A DNA stretch of 64,000 nucleotides, taken from contig NC_065530.1 in assembly GCF_020184175.1 (NCBI RefSeq), positions 73,199,260-73,263,259 on the forward strand, read 5' to 3'. The position numbers were made by a program, and so were the translations under genes. Positions 23,701-35,633 of this stretch are shown piece after piece. A model generated the notes under the pieces. That model saw only the letters and a list, made by a program, of their open reading frames with translations. It ran no database searches and was not told the DNA's origin. This DNA comes from Aphis gossypii. Lineage: Eukaryota; Arthropoda; Insecta; Hemiptera; Aphididae. Positions within the stretch are counted from its first letter, which is position 1, and every line of letters begins with the position of its first letter.

Positions 23701-26700
23701 TAATTGGTCACTCCCTCACTCCGAGTAAAATTATTCTTATCATTTCCATGAATGAATTTAAATATAACAAACCATAAATTTGAAATTTGAAAAACTGAGT
23801 TTACTAACGTACCTATATGGGATATTGGGTATTGATAATATTAAATATATGTTTTTCTTTTCCAAATAATAATTACACGCATTGCACTATTGTTTAATAT
23901 TTAGATATACTATATTCTATGAAAAAGAAATTATATAAAATATTATTCTTTATTTCTCATAAGTCGTTTGGTATATTTTGACATTTTGTAAGATCCATTA
24001 ACTATTAGTATTGTTTAAATATACAGTAACTATAATATTATAGTTTATTTAATCAATAATAGGTCTCTATACTTGTATTTGAACACGTTATTTTAAAATC
24101 TAGACATAGGTATTGTAGAATACTTCGACAGTCTATAATATTTAGAATACTCGATACCTACATAATAATATATAGCAGAATAATTTATATTTAATATAAT
24201 AATTATTGTTATTATTATTATTATTTTTTTTATTATACAAAATGCAATAATACATTTTTGAGGTTCGTACAAAGAAAAAAAATAACTTGACGTGCCTATA
24301 AAATAAATAAACGCTTTAAGAGTTAGAAGTTTCTTAAAAAAAAAGTAATTCGTTATGATAGAAGTTACTTCTTTAAAAAAAAGTAACTCGTTAAGTAACT
24401 TAGTTAAAAGTAACTTTTTAACTTGTTAATGCCCAGCTTTGGTTATACTATTAGTTATTAAGGGATTGATAAAATAATTTAATTTTTAATATTTTCATTT
24501 GTTGACTTCGAATCTCATAAGATTATTTATTAGGTTAGATAATTAATTAACATTATGCCAGTTATCTTACTTATACAATCTAAAAGTACAAACAAATTAT
24601 ATATTAGAAATAAGTTTTATATTTACTTATTTAGAATCATATTTAATTCAACTATACCTATTTACAGTAGAATGGAATAGAATCATATTTTTTTTTCAAT
24701 ATTTATAGTATCATTTTTATAATAAATTATTAAATACGTGAGTACTGTAATGATTTGAATGAATGTTGTTATAGTTATTAGTCAAATAAAGTAAGTTTTT
24801 TTTAAGTAATTGAAATTGACTATGGTTATTGTTGTGTTAATATTACAGTTATGCTTAACAAATATATTATTTAATTCTTTAAAGTTGACTAAATTGATTT
24901 ATAATTCATACAAGGCCCCCAAATACAATTTTGGGCCCCTTTACTAAATGTTTGTCAGAGCTCTTTAAAAAACTTCCAAAAATACAATTTACCATCTATA
25001 TAACTTTGCTATATAATTTTTGGAATAATATTTGTTTTTTAATTATACCAATTCAAATTCAATATTCATTGTTAAGACAGGACAACATATCTATCAGGTC
25101 AGCTAGTAAATTATAAAAAATCAAGATTCATAACTATTTAAACATTAATAATGTCTTTTCTATTTTGTTATTACAATATATCTAAATTAGAAAAGAAAAA
25201 AACAAGTATATTTTAATTTATATATTTTTAAATTATCTAAGTTATTAAGTTATTTTGTGGACTTTGAGATCCGCATAATCAATGGTTAAATATTAAATTA
25301 ACTATATTAATCAATGACTTAATACATTTGTATATATAATATATATATTTTATAAAATGTTATTTTACAATATTATTTAATATAAAATAAATATTTCTAC
25401 TAAAATTTCAAAAATTACAAATAAATTCAACTGGCTCACGGGCCCTTAAAATAGCCGGGCCCCTATACTCAAGGTCCATTAGCCCCCCTCCTCTTGTGGG
25501 GCGCTCTGTATTTATAAATGCTATTCATTTAACTCCAACGTTTTTAATGAGTTACTATATCATTATAGAAGTATAGATACTAAGTAACGTATGTCTTAAT
25601 GTATATGTACAATTATTATATTAATAATAAAAAAAGGTGTGGCCTCACTTTCTAACTTCTTTGTTTTGAAACCAACTGTTAACATAATAAAATAATTATA
25701 AATTATTTTATATTACATACTTGGTACAATAATAAATTCCAAGTCAAATTTTTCAATTTTTTTATTTTGAAAGTCATGCGGAATGCGTTGGATTTAAAAT
25801 TATAGTGTTTTTTTCTATATCATGTGTTAAATCATGCGTTAAAATTGATTTGATATCAAATTTTGGAGCTTTTTTTTATACTATGTATTCTCACACTTTC
25901 CAAATGAATTCATAAGAGCTACCTATTTGAAAAAAATATCGAAAATATATTAACGAAATTTTGTTTGATTTGCGTTCGAAGTACGTATATTATGATTGAA
26001 CTTGATATTTAAATTGAAAATTATGATCTTTCTTTTAATGAGTATAGCTTTATTTTCTTGTAATTTAAAACAAATAATCGGTAAAATTTTCCTCCGTTAC
26101 TTAAATGGTTATAGTTTTAAATATTTAGATTAATGGAAATCTATTTATTTTACTCAAATATTCATAATATTATTTGGTACAAAATATTATAGGTACTGGA
26201 ATATTTTATAGCTATTAAATTTGAATATATATTTTATGCATATTTATACGATTACTCACGTTCTTTTATACAAAATTGACTTGGAGTCAGTACCATTGCT
26301 GTAATAAATTAATAAAATAATATGTTATACTCTTTTTACTTGTTACATTATGAACACAAAAATACAAATACGAGACAAATATAAGTTTAATATATCTGGG
26401 AAGAATTCTATAAATTATTTGTATAAATAATTATAAAAATAAATATATTTAAGAATATTAGGTACTTACCTTCAAAGGTGTCAATATTGTTGCCTATGAT
26501 ACTCGTATAGAAAGTAAATATATATGCTGTCGGTAATAATTTAAAGATTAAATATAATATTCTACAAATTACAATCTTAAACAAGTTTTTTCTTTGTCAA
26601 CAGTGTTCCTACAAATATTTTTTTCTAATTCTATTCGATATTAAAATACGGTTATTGATACAGGGCGATTCTTTTATTAAACAACACTTATTATTTCAAA

Positions 26701-29700
26701 AAGTATATATTTTCAAATTTGTTGATACATGTTTTTCTACAACTGTATAAAATTTTAATTTTTTTCACTCTCATATTTAATAGTAAAAAAGCTATCAACT
26801 TTCTATTTTCAAATACAATTTTATTATTTTATTTTTAAATATTAATAATTACATTAATTAATTAATAAAAGCCATTTTTTTATGAATTTTCACGTTAAAA
26901 TTTCTAACTTTCGTTAATCCGTCGGTGAGTTATAACTTATAGCTGTTCAAAGTTGGTCAGTCTTAGAAGATTTTTAGGTGTTATATATCTGTACTAATTA
27001 GCACCGTCAGAACTGGAATTTTTATTTGTAATATCCTTTAGCTATAATAATAATGAATTCGATATCGTCGACCCCACAGTGTAGCGGAGTCGTGGTGATA
27101 ATATTTCATATTTGTTCCTACTTGTTACTACCTGCCATAGCTTATTATCAATTTTCATTTAATTATAATTAATTAGACTAATATTACTAATTATTACTAC
27201 TTACCTACTGACTAGCTATCACACATTTACACTTAATAAACACTTCACAAAACTACCCAACTTTGAGAAGCTATATCTCATTAACGGATAAACGAAAAAT
27301 GAAATGTTGAATGTGATAATTCATAAAAAAATAGCCTTATTAATTTATGACATTTTAAGTATAGGTTGTCATTTTAAAATCAAAAGTTCATAGTGGTTTA
27401 CCTAATAAATATAAGGGTGTAAATATGGAAGAGTTCTATAATTCTAGAACAGTATGGATCTTACATTTTGAAAAAAGTCAATACTTTTTGAAATAACGAG
27501 TGTTGTTTGATAGAAGAATCACCCTGTATAACGGATACTCGTTATCTACCCATGACAATCTGGGAATTATTTATTAATCTAATATATTTAATCTTGCTTA
27601 TTCTAATAATATTTGGGTATATGATTTTTAAAACTATACTTTTAAAAATTATCCTTATATTATAGATTTTAAAAAATGTTTGTCGAACTCGTTTATCAAA
27701 AAAATACTGATAGGTTGTATAATTTAAAATTTTGGTTAACACATATGAAAGATGATCACATCTGTATAGCTATTGTAAAAATATATGAAATAACATACTT
27801 TCAATGTCATCCTGTGGTATTCTTGATTTTATTGGTCTATATAATGTGCTCTGTTGAAAACATAATTAAACACAATAAACCTGTGATCTGTGGTCTTTGC
27901 AATGAAATATTAAAATTGGGAAATGTTAAGACATAATTTCAAAAACAAGATAAGAATAGTAAATTACAAATGGCAGATGGTGCATTAGAATCACCTAATT
28001 ATGTGACTCAATTTTAAAACAACTACCTGAACAAAAAGAGATTTTTTTCTATTGATTTATTTTTTGTTTAGTGTATTTTGATGATAATGTAAATAATCAA
28101 TAATAATTAATAAAGAAATTTGCAAGCAATAATTATATGCTTAAAATATTTAGTTTAAATTAGATAAAAGTTATCGTTATTTTTTATTGTCTTGTAATTA
28201 AAGTATATTATTACTTGATATACTGAATATTAATATTAATTATTACATTGTTATTATGTATAAAATTCAAAATTAATAGATATGTCGAATGTATATATTT
28301 TTTAGAAAACCACAAAAAATGAAGTTTTAAAAAATAAAAACCAGAACTATATTTTGATAATTTTGTTAACATACAAGCCAACCGACTCACAGTTGAATAC
28401 ATTAGATTCAAATCTAATGTAACTAATTAACAAATGTCAGAAATAAATATTTGTTTGACTTGTTGAGAATTCGAAGGTAATGCTGCAAAATATTCAAAAT
28501 GTATTTTGTTTGGTAAAATAAGGATTTCCTAATATTCAAGTATTTGGTTGTGCAGCTTTTATCACTCTATTAATCTATTAAAATGTAGTTACTTTGAAAA
28601 GGGGCACTTTTCTATACATACATTTGTGCGACTATTTTTCAAATTATCTACAACAGTGGTTTTTTCTTCTTTACCGCTAAGCTTAATATTTTGTTAAATT
28701 GTATATCCTTCATTAATCTTTTAAACTCGAATAAAACAAATTCAATATTTTTTCCGTTATAACCCAATATTTCCAAGTACAATTTGAAATCATCTCGAAT
28801 ATCTTCGGTTTGAAACTCTGGTCTATAAAAATCACTCATAGCTGGAGATCAATTTGAGCCATTCCTATGGCTTGCAAGAAACGAATTACACTTCGTATCT
28901 CACAAGCAGTGGAAGATAAAATTGTATTTTATAAGATATCATGGAAAATATTAGAATATTATTGAAAAAAAAGGTCAATATTCGGCATATTAGAGATTAA
29001 TGTACTGGTAGAGATATTTAAAAGAAGTGCCTGTATTTGTTAAATATACATTTTACATAATATTAAAGAAACACCCGAATTGTGTTTATACTAGCTCTTA
29101 ATAAGAGATGAGGAGATTTTCTTTTTCGTCTACTATTTCTTCAAAAAAATGTAAACTCTGAAGGTATCTGTTATTGCCTGTTTACTACACTAATAATCAG
29201 TTTATATAAAGATAATGAAAATAAAGAAAATTTAATTTTGAATATTTTGATTTAGTGTGAATTCTATTTCATCGAATACATTTTTATTTAATTTAATTCA
29301 AATTATTATTTTTTATTTATTTTTATAAATACTATAATATTTAGATAGAAATACTGATTGTTATATTTTAGGTTTGAAAAAGTTGTATTGATGAATAAAT
29401 AGTTTTTGGTTACACGAGAAAGTGTAGTTGCTGTGTGTATTACATGAAAAATTAATTTACAAAACTCACATCTTCATTGTCGTAGTTTTCAAATACTTCG
29501 CTCACATGGTCTTTAAATATCTGGTCACCGTTAACTTGTATCCCTAGTATTGCATAATAATGATCCACAAACGTGAGTTATGACACAATTTATGAAAAAA
29601 TTGTTATATTGTATTTATTATACATAGGTATAATACGATACACACCGTATAATAATAAAGTTACTGGTTAGTAATCATTATAATAATTATATAACATTAA

Positions 29701-32317
29701 ATACATTTAATTATTTAAACATAACCATCTGACATATTTGTGTATGGTGTATACTGTATACCACTTTTAATTACTTACTATATTGCATTGCGACATTGAA
29801 ATTTGCAAATTGTGTGGTATCTACATAAATATAATGTATTACATTAGACGTTTTTATGTTATACGCAGATTTACGTATTGTTAACTTTTAATATTAATAG
29901 GTATAAGATGCAAATATGTTATATTATATGTCATTATACAATAGTTTCATTTATTTTATCTAATTAAATACATAAAAATTGATATAATAACATTTATTGA
30001 TATCATATACATATACATACATTTAAACCCAACTTTTGTCAAATTTTCTGTTAGTTATTTTACAAAAAATAAAGATATAATATTAGTAAAATTATTGAAA
30101 ATAATGTTTCAAAAAAATATAATTAAATAAAAAAATGACGGAAGTAAGCAAACACTTTTGCTTTACAAACTTTATTCAAATGTATTTTATTAGTCATCAA
30201 TTGAGCAAGGACTTTTATGCATTCGTATATTTTTTTTGGTTAACTTTTTCGTAGGCTTATTAAGTATAGATACAATACATTTCACAATGTTTGTGATCAA
30301 ATACTCGAAGTTTTTAATGCATATTTTTGCGTCAATATCATTAAATAAAAATAAGGGTGGTCGAGTGGGTTACACTTTGCTATAGAGTAGGTATCGAGTG
30401 GACTTCGACATAGAATAGATCACTAAAACGGATGAGTTAAATATAAATACAATGATCGGTATCATTATTCATTGAATATGAAAAAAAATTCCAAGTGGAA
30501 ATGATTTGTTAGCCTAGGAAATATTTTCCACTGAGCAGTGAAAAAGATGGTATACATTTTAATGACCCGCATATTCCAATAAAATCCAGTAAATCTTGTA
30601 CAGAAAATGCCAATTTCAATAACTAGTGTATGTTTCAAACTTCTATGACTAGACATTTTTAACTATAACAAAAATCTAAAATTATATGATAGTAAATCGT
30701 TCTTTTACAAATTAATTTTGGATTTCGTAAAAATTTAAGCTAGAGATACATTTTTTTTAATTGGCTAACTTTTAACTTCTTTAATAATTATTGTAAGACA
30801 AACTCATGGAGAATCTTGTATTAAATTTTCAGTTCTTAGCTTCATATACAATTTTTTTTATAAATTTTTAACTACTAAATAATTTGTAAATATTCATAAT
30901 TTTTATGGATTTTTGTCAATATTTGAATTTTAAACACTTATAAAAAAATTGTGACAAACGATTTTTGATATTTTTAACTAGAATAACAAAAACTTGTATA
31001 AATCCATACATTACATTTTAAAGTATTTTTGTCTTCCAAAATTATTTAATTGGCATTTCAAAAAAAAAATTCTTAAATAATAGAAAACTTCTGTTATCTA
31101 TAAATATCTCAAAAAAAAAATATCATACTAGTTTGAAAATTTAACCCTCCATAGATAACCTAATACAAACTATTTCAAGTATTTACAGTGATTCATTTAC
31201 AATAACAATATAAAAAAATTGATCGTGTCACAAACAGGATTTTCTTAAAAATTCCCGTTTTTCCATCACTTTTCCCCCCCCCCCCCCCCGAATTTTTTTG
31301 AAAACTACTGTAAATTTCTTGATTTTAATCTTTATAATGCATCAAGAATATTGAATTTGCTACCGTAAACCACCCCTCAAGTTTTAAATTGAAGTATTAT
31401 TTCGACAACTTATCTTGTACATACACAAAAAAATAACACATACACTATTGTAGAATCAATACATTCATCTCTTTCATCCGAATTTATAAATAATTATAGT
31501 TAATTATAATACTTGTGATTCTACTCACTGGTACAAAAGGATTTTCATAATAAATTAACGGTAATTTAAAAGAATAAGTATCTATCTGATTAAAAAAAAT
31601 ATGTTATGCATAATATAGAGTTAAATTTCGGTATGAAATAAATCTTGTGACGATTTTTTAATATCATAAAGACCTACCTAGTACAAAAATTTAAATACTT
31701 TTAATAATTTATTGATATAAAGTCCCTTACCATTGCATTCTAAAAAAATATAAAAATAAATTATTTGAGATTTAATATTTAAATATTTAACAATCATTGA
31801 TTAGGTACTATAATAATGTACTATTCAGTACCTACATGTATATTTTAAGTAATAGTTATGCTATTTTTTTTAAATTAATCATAAATGTATTATTTATATA
31901 ATTTACTAATATAAAGTGAATTTAAGTCTCTCACCATTTATTTCTAGAAATCAAAAATAAATTCTGCATTAAATTGATCGTTTGATATTACATAGGTATA
32001 TGTATATTGTATATTATTTATTCAAAATTTCAATATTTTGTACAAAATAATATTTGAAAGTATCGTTGAAATATATATAGGTGTACCAAGTTCATACAAT
32101 AAAATTTCTTTTTCATGGTTACAAATAAATTATAATATTTTTTAATAATTACTTATCGAAATTAAGTTTCTTACCTCCTGAGTAGTCTAGAAAAAAAAAT
32201 ATTTATATTTATTAAGTTTAAAATTCATAAATAAATATTGTAGTTGTTACCTCCTTTGACACAATTGCTGATAAAAAATATCACAGTTAATATTATTGAA
32301 ACTTTAAATGAAGTCAT
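17751..32317 (-). CDS. Micro-exon secreted protein, bicycle-type effector candidate (copy B)
   Basis: Second copy of the minus-strand gene. Exons matching copy A: 32251-32317 (signal peptide), 32175-32186, 31935-31943, 31731-31739, 29779-29820, 29470-29543, 29057-29090, 28675-28841, 28593-28611, 28391-28413, 27550-27559, 26470-26493, 26260-26298, 25649-25675, 22580-22591, 22525-22533, 21880-21921, 18802-18825, 18046-18099, 17997-18017 and terminal 17751-17836 with stop. Splice sites are preserved. Coding differences from copy A are concentrated in 18046-18099 and 25649-25675; in addition there is one silent change in 29779-29820 and one Lys-to-Glu change in the terminal exon. No exon carries a stop in the chosen frame. 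The 3' untranslated part falls in the assembly gap. It could be a true tandem paralogue or a misplaced allele. Confidence 0.7.
18046..18099 (-). CDS. Hypervariable 54-base exon, copy B
   Basis: Counterpart of 570-623 with the same splice sites and length. The first three and last three complete codons and the central YYRFH are kept at the protein level, while residues between them are replaced. The differences include two-base codon replacements (ATG/AAA, AAA/TAC, TCA/GAA), unlike random single-base drift. Confidence 0.78.
18880..19325 (-). repeat. Dispersed aphid repeat, reverse orientation (copy B)
   Basis: Twin of 1405-1850 within the duplicated unit. Confidence 0.55.
19381..19785. repeat. 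Dispersed ~400-bp sequence, member 2
   Basis: Copy B twin of 1906-2310. Confidence 0.6.
23072..24441. mobile_element. hAT-like element with 8-bp target duplication (copy B)
   Basis: Same element in the second unit, same 1370-bp length, flanked by GTTATACT at 23064-23071 and 24442-24449. Shared insertion site shows that it moved in before the duplication. Confidence 0.85.
24912..25510. mobile_element. GC-rich transposon remnant with Helitron-like end (copy B)
   Basis: Twin of 7420-8010. It differs more than the rest of the unit, including an 11-base insertion near 25010 and substitutions in the GC-rich parts. Confidence 0.4.
25649..25675 (-). CDS. Hypervariable 27-base exon, copy B
   Basis: Counterpart of 8147-8173. 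Same acceptor and GTGAGG donor, same length, seven of eight complete codons encode a different residue. Intron sequence resumes near-identity immediately beyond both splice sites; only one intronic base differs next to the donor. Confidence 0.72.
26661..27526. mobile_element. Mariner-type MITE with TA target site (copy B)
   Basis: Identical arrangement to 9159-10024, 866 bp, bounded by TA. Shared insertion between the two units. Confidence 0.8.
28675..28841 (-). CDS. Longest exon of copy B effector candidate
   Basis: Same sequence and splice sites as 11173-11339. Its identity in both copies shows that the gene has a conserved core next to the hypervariable micro-exons. Confidence 0.6.
30350..31490 (+). 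repeat. Dispersed aphid repeat (copy B)
   Basis: Twin of 12850-13965. It keeps the head motif GGTCGAGTGGGTTACAC that is damaged in copy A, and has a longer poly-C run (31275-31290). Confidence 0.6.
32251..32317 (-). CDS. Signal-peptide exon of copy B effector candidate
   Basis: Identical to the copy A exon at 14733-14799, with the same donor and the same upstream TATA-like box. The conservation of signal peptide and promoter contrasts with the divergence of exons 18046-18099 and 25649-25675. Confidence 0.75.
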
Positions 32318-32430
32318 AGTTATTATTCAGAGAACTACAAAGTGCGAGGATTAGTTTTCTTTTCAAAAAATATACCTAAAATGATTAGATTCTGAATAAG
32401 TATTAAGCTATTATAAATACTAAGCCAGTG

Positions 32431-32438
32431 CTTTTATA
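32431..32438 (-). promoter_or_regulatory. TATA-like box of copy B effector candidate
   Basis: Same TATAAAAG motif and spacing as at 14913-14920, 114 bases upstream of the ATG at 32317. Confidence 0.45.
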
Positions 32439-35237
32439 TTTTAGTATTTATGCATTATAACAATTAAGTAAACATTTCTGCTGTTTTTGTCATAAACATT
32501 TGTTCTAAAATCTACAAATGAAACATAAGGACTATATGGTAAGGCAAAATGATCGACTTTAGCAGACTTATAAAAGTATAATATTTGTTTAGGAACAATA
32601 ATGTGGCGTGGCGAACGTGCATCGATTGTCTCGCTCTTTCTCTTTCTCATATTATTATATTAGTTTGTGTGATTTGTGCAAGTGTAAAATGACAATATTA
32701 TAATGACTAAAAAATATTATTCTGTGTTTATATAACACATTTATGGGTACTCGAAAAAAATAATAGATTATCTGAAAACATTACATCGAGTTAATTTATC
32801 TAGCCGCTATAGAAGCTAGCGGATAACAGTTAAATTGTCTGAAACTTCAAGGGAATAAGAATAAATCAAAATAATTCTAATTATTATATCTTATTGAAAA
32901 AGTCGTTTTATTAATATTTGTGTCTTTTGTAAGACTTTCCTATATTATATAAAGAATAATAATTGTACCCGTTAGTTTTTATGCAAAATTACTGCGTTGA
33001 TTTCTTACTAAATAAAAAATACCATAATATTACATTTTTAAAAATTAATAAATTAAATTGTCCATGTCATAACCATTAACATCTCCTAAAACTATATTTG
33101 TTTTGCTATAAAATTTCAATTTTGACTTATTGTTTTGCAAACGAAATCATTGATTTATTTTGGAATAAAAATACATAAATTGATCGTTTTTAAATAAACA
33201 TAAATTATTATTTTACATAATATTCTTTAATAGCTTCTATTTTAATATGACGTCAAACTAATTTAATTGGGATAAACGAACTGCACTTGGGTTAAGAGTA
33301 GATAATGATAGAACTAAATTTGTTAAAAATGGGGTTTTAATAAAAATTTCCGAAACACTTTTATACCTAATTTGGTATTAAAAGTTATTTTAATTATATT
33401 TTATAGTTTTCTTTTGTTCGGTATGTTGATGCTCAAATGGTATGCACGATAATTTGGTGAAGATAATCAGATAATGTACGAATCATAATGTGAGATTTAA
33501 ATTTTAAAAATTTTATTAGTTTTATTTATGGATATTATGGCGTATTTAGTACTTTATTAGTAATATATTATTAGTACCTGAATCAGTACATCATTATAAT
33601 GTACCTAAAAGATGTTATGAGCACCCAAGTGAAATTTGACTACATTAAGTGCAACTCAAGCATATACAGTTAAACAGTTGTATCGATATTTTAAGCAATT
33701 AAGAAATTGTTGAACAAACGCATTATTTTAAAACGAGCTAATTCTTTTTACAATTATCGTCGTGTTCGTGAAAGTTTTGACTGTTTTTTTGAGCTGCTTG
33801 AAATAGCAAATTTTTGAAAATTATTTCTGAACATGATTTTGATAGTCTGTATAATATAACAACACCATGTAATCCAAAATTTGCTCAACCACTTTTCAAA
33901 GGCGATGACAAATGTTTTTTAAAATCCATAATTAATCCTATCCGTATTTTTAAACTATTTTGAGTGATGGTTGCGTGTGTGATATGTCGCCGTTTATATC
34001 CAGGCGATGAAGTTTTCCATAGAATATAAACAAGATAATTATGATTAGGTAATTCTTTTGAAAATTTTTAAATTGAAACAAAATGTGTACACAAAATCAT
34101 CATATTAATTCCGAAATACTATTGTAGTATTTAATAATGGTAATAAATTGTGTCATTTAAAGGCATTTGAAGTTTATGATTAATATTAATTACCATTGTA
34201 ATTTTATCACCTTGTGTCTGTTATAATTTTAAAAATTGGTATTATATAAGGTTGTCCCGTTATTCTATAGTACCAGTAGTGCTTACCAATATATATTTGT
34301 ACAATATCTATTGTATAATCAATCATGCATCTATTTATACTACGTATTCAAAAAAACATATTAAATTATGGTGATCCTGTCTATATTTTATCTGATATCC
34401 AATTTTTTATTTCTGTCATAACATTTTAAAGACAATTTTTTTTTTATCATAACATTTTACAATACACCTACTCGTAATATGGTAACTGATTACCTCGATA
34501 GAATTTCGCAAATGCGTTACTACGGAGGTGAACTCATATAAGTCTGCAGCTATACCATGGGTGATAACAGTGGTGACCTGCACGGTAGTTTATACACGAG
34601 TATAATATGTGTCGCAGTCTTGACGGCTACCGTCGACTCTGCCGCTGCTATTCAAAAGCCTAAAAGAGCTTTGTCATTACTCATTGGACCATCGCAAAAT
34701 TACACTGATAACTGGTACTGTGTACGTTTATACTTATCGTTCCATCAGTCATGATTGCATCCGGTCGCCACCCATATCGCATATCCGCAACACACCCGGA
34801 AACTGCTAGGACACACTGCAGCGCTGGTGGTAAAATTATGTTCGGACTTATTTTAACGCTATTGCCATCGCCACCGCTGCAGTGTGTGGGCATCTATTCC
34901 GACCTAAGTTATCCCGTTCATTATACAGTCTCATCTGCTGTGTCAACAAGTCACCGTACCAGTGTACCACTGTCGTCTGTAGCGTCAGCATTATCTAAGG
35001 TGATAATATTGTATTTGGTTCCACTCAGTAGTTGCGGATCTGCATCCGTACACGAATTGTATATTACGTTTTTGTGTAATGCGACATTGTATATCACCCT
35101 CCCCCCATTTTTCACTGGCGATGATATTTTTCATCGCACCATTTAATATTAATTATAATTCTCAACTATATCACGAATCAATGTGTGTAACGTTGTGTCA
35201 TGTAAACACGTCATCGTTTGTGTCTGATCGTTGCGTG

Positions 35238-35447
35238 CAGAGGCGCAAACTAATTCAAATTATGAGAGGGGGAAGGGGAAATAAAAGTATTCAATACCCA
35301 CCTATTAAAAAAAAAATTCGTTGTGCTCATTTATACATAAATAATAATACAATGTATCAAATAAAAATAGAAAATATAATTTACATCGTGAGATAACAGT
35401 ATGAAGGGGGGCAGTTGCCCCCCTGCTACCCTAGAATTGCGCCACTG
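35238..35447. mobile_element. 210-bp hAT-type MITE
   Basis: Inverted ends CAGAGGCGCAA and (complement of the right end) CAGTGGCGCAA, flanked by the 8-base duplication GTTGCGTG (35230-35237 and 35448-35455). No coding capacity. The size, 8-bp duplication and CAG…CTG ends fit a hAT-derived MITE. Confidence 0.85.
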
Positions 35448-35633
35448 GTTGCGTGTTTGCGTAATACATAAATTAACGATGCGAGGTTAACTACAAATAA
35501 AATGTGTCATAATTTGACTCTAACGGGGACCACCGCCATTACAGTGATGAGTGTAATGAACGAATTAACAAATTAATGATGTTTTTCAGGGGTGGATCAT
35601 GGATATTTTGATAGAGGGGGGAGGGCGCACATA

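Larger units (their letters stand above)
17712..35096. repeat. 17.4-kb duplicated unit, copy B
   Basis: Second copy of the unit at 236-17611. Homology starts at the first base after the gap and is followed to about 35096, where copy A is cut off by the gap. The carried transposons and their target duplications are shared, so the duplication (or allelic split) is younger than those insertions. Differences are mostly single bases, homopolymer lengths (for example the poly-C near 31275) and short indels, with two exceptional clusters of change inside micro-exons. Confidence 0.97.
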
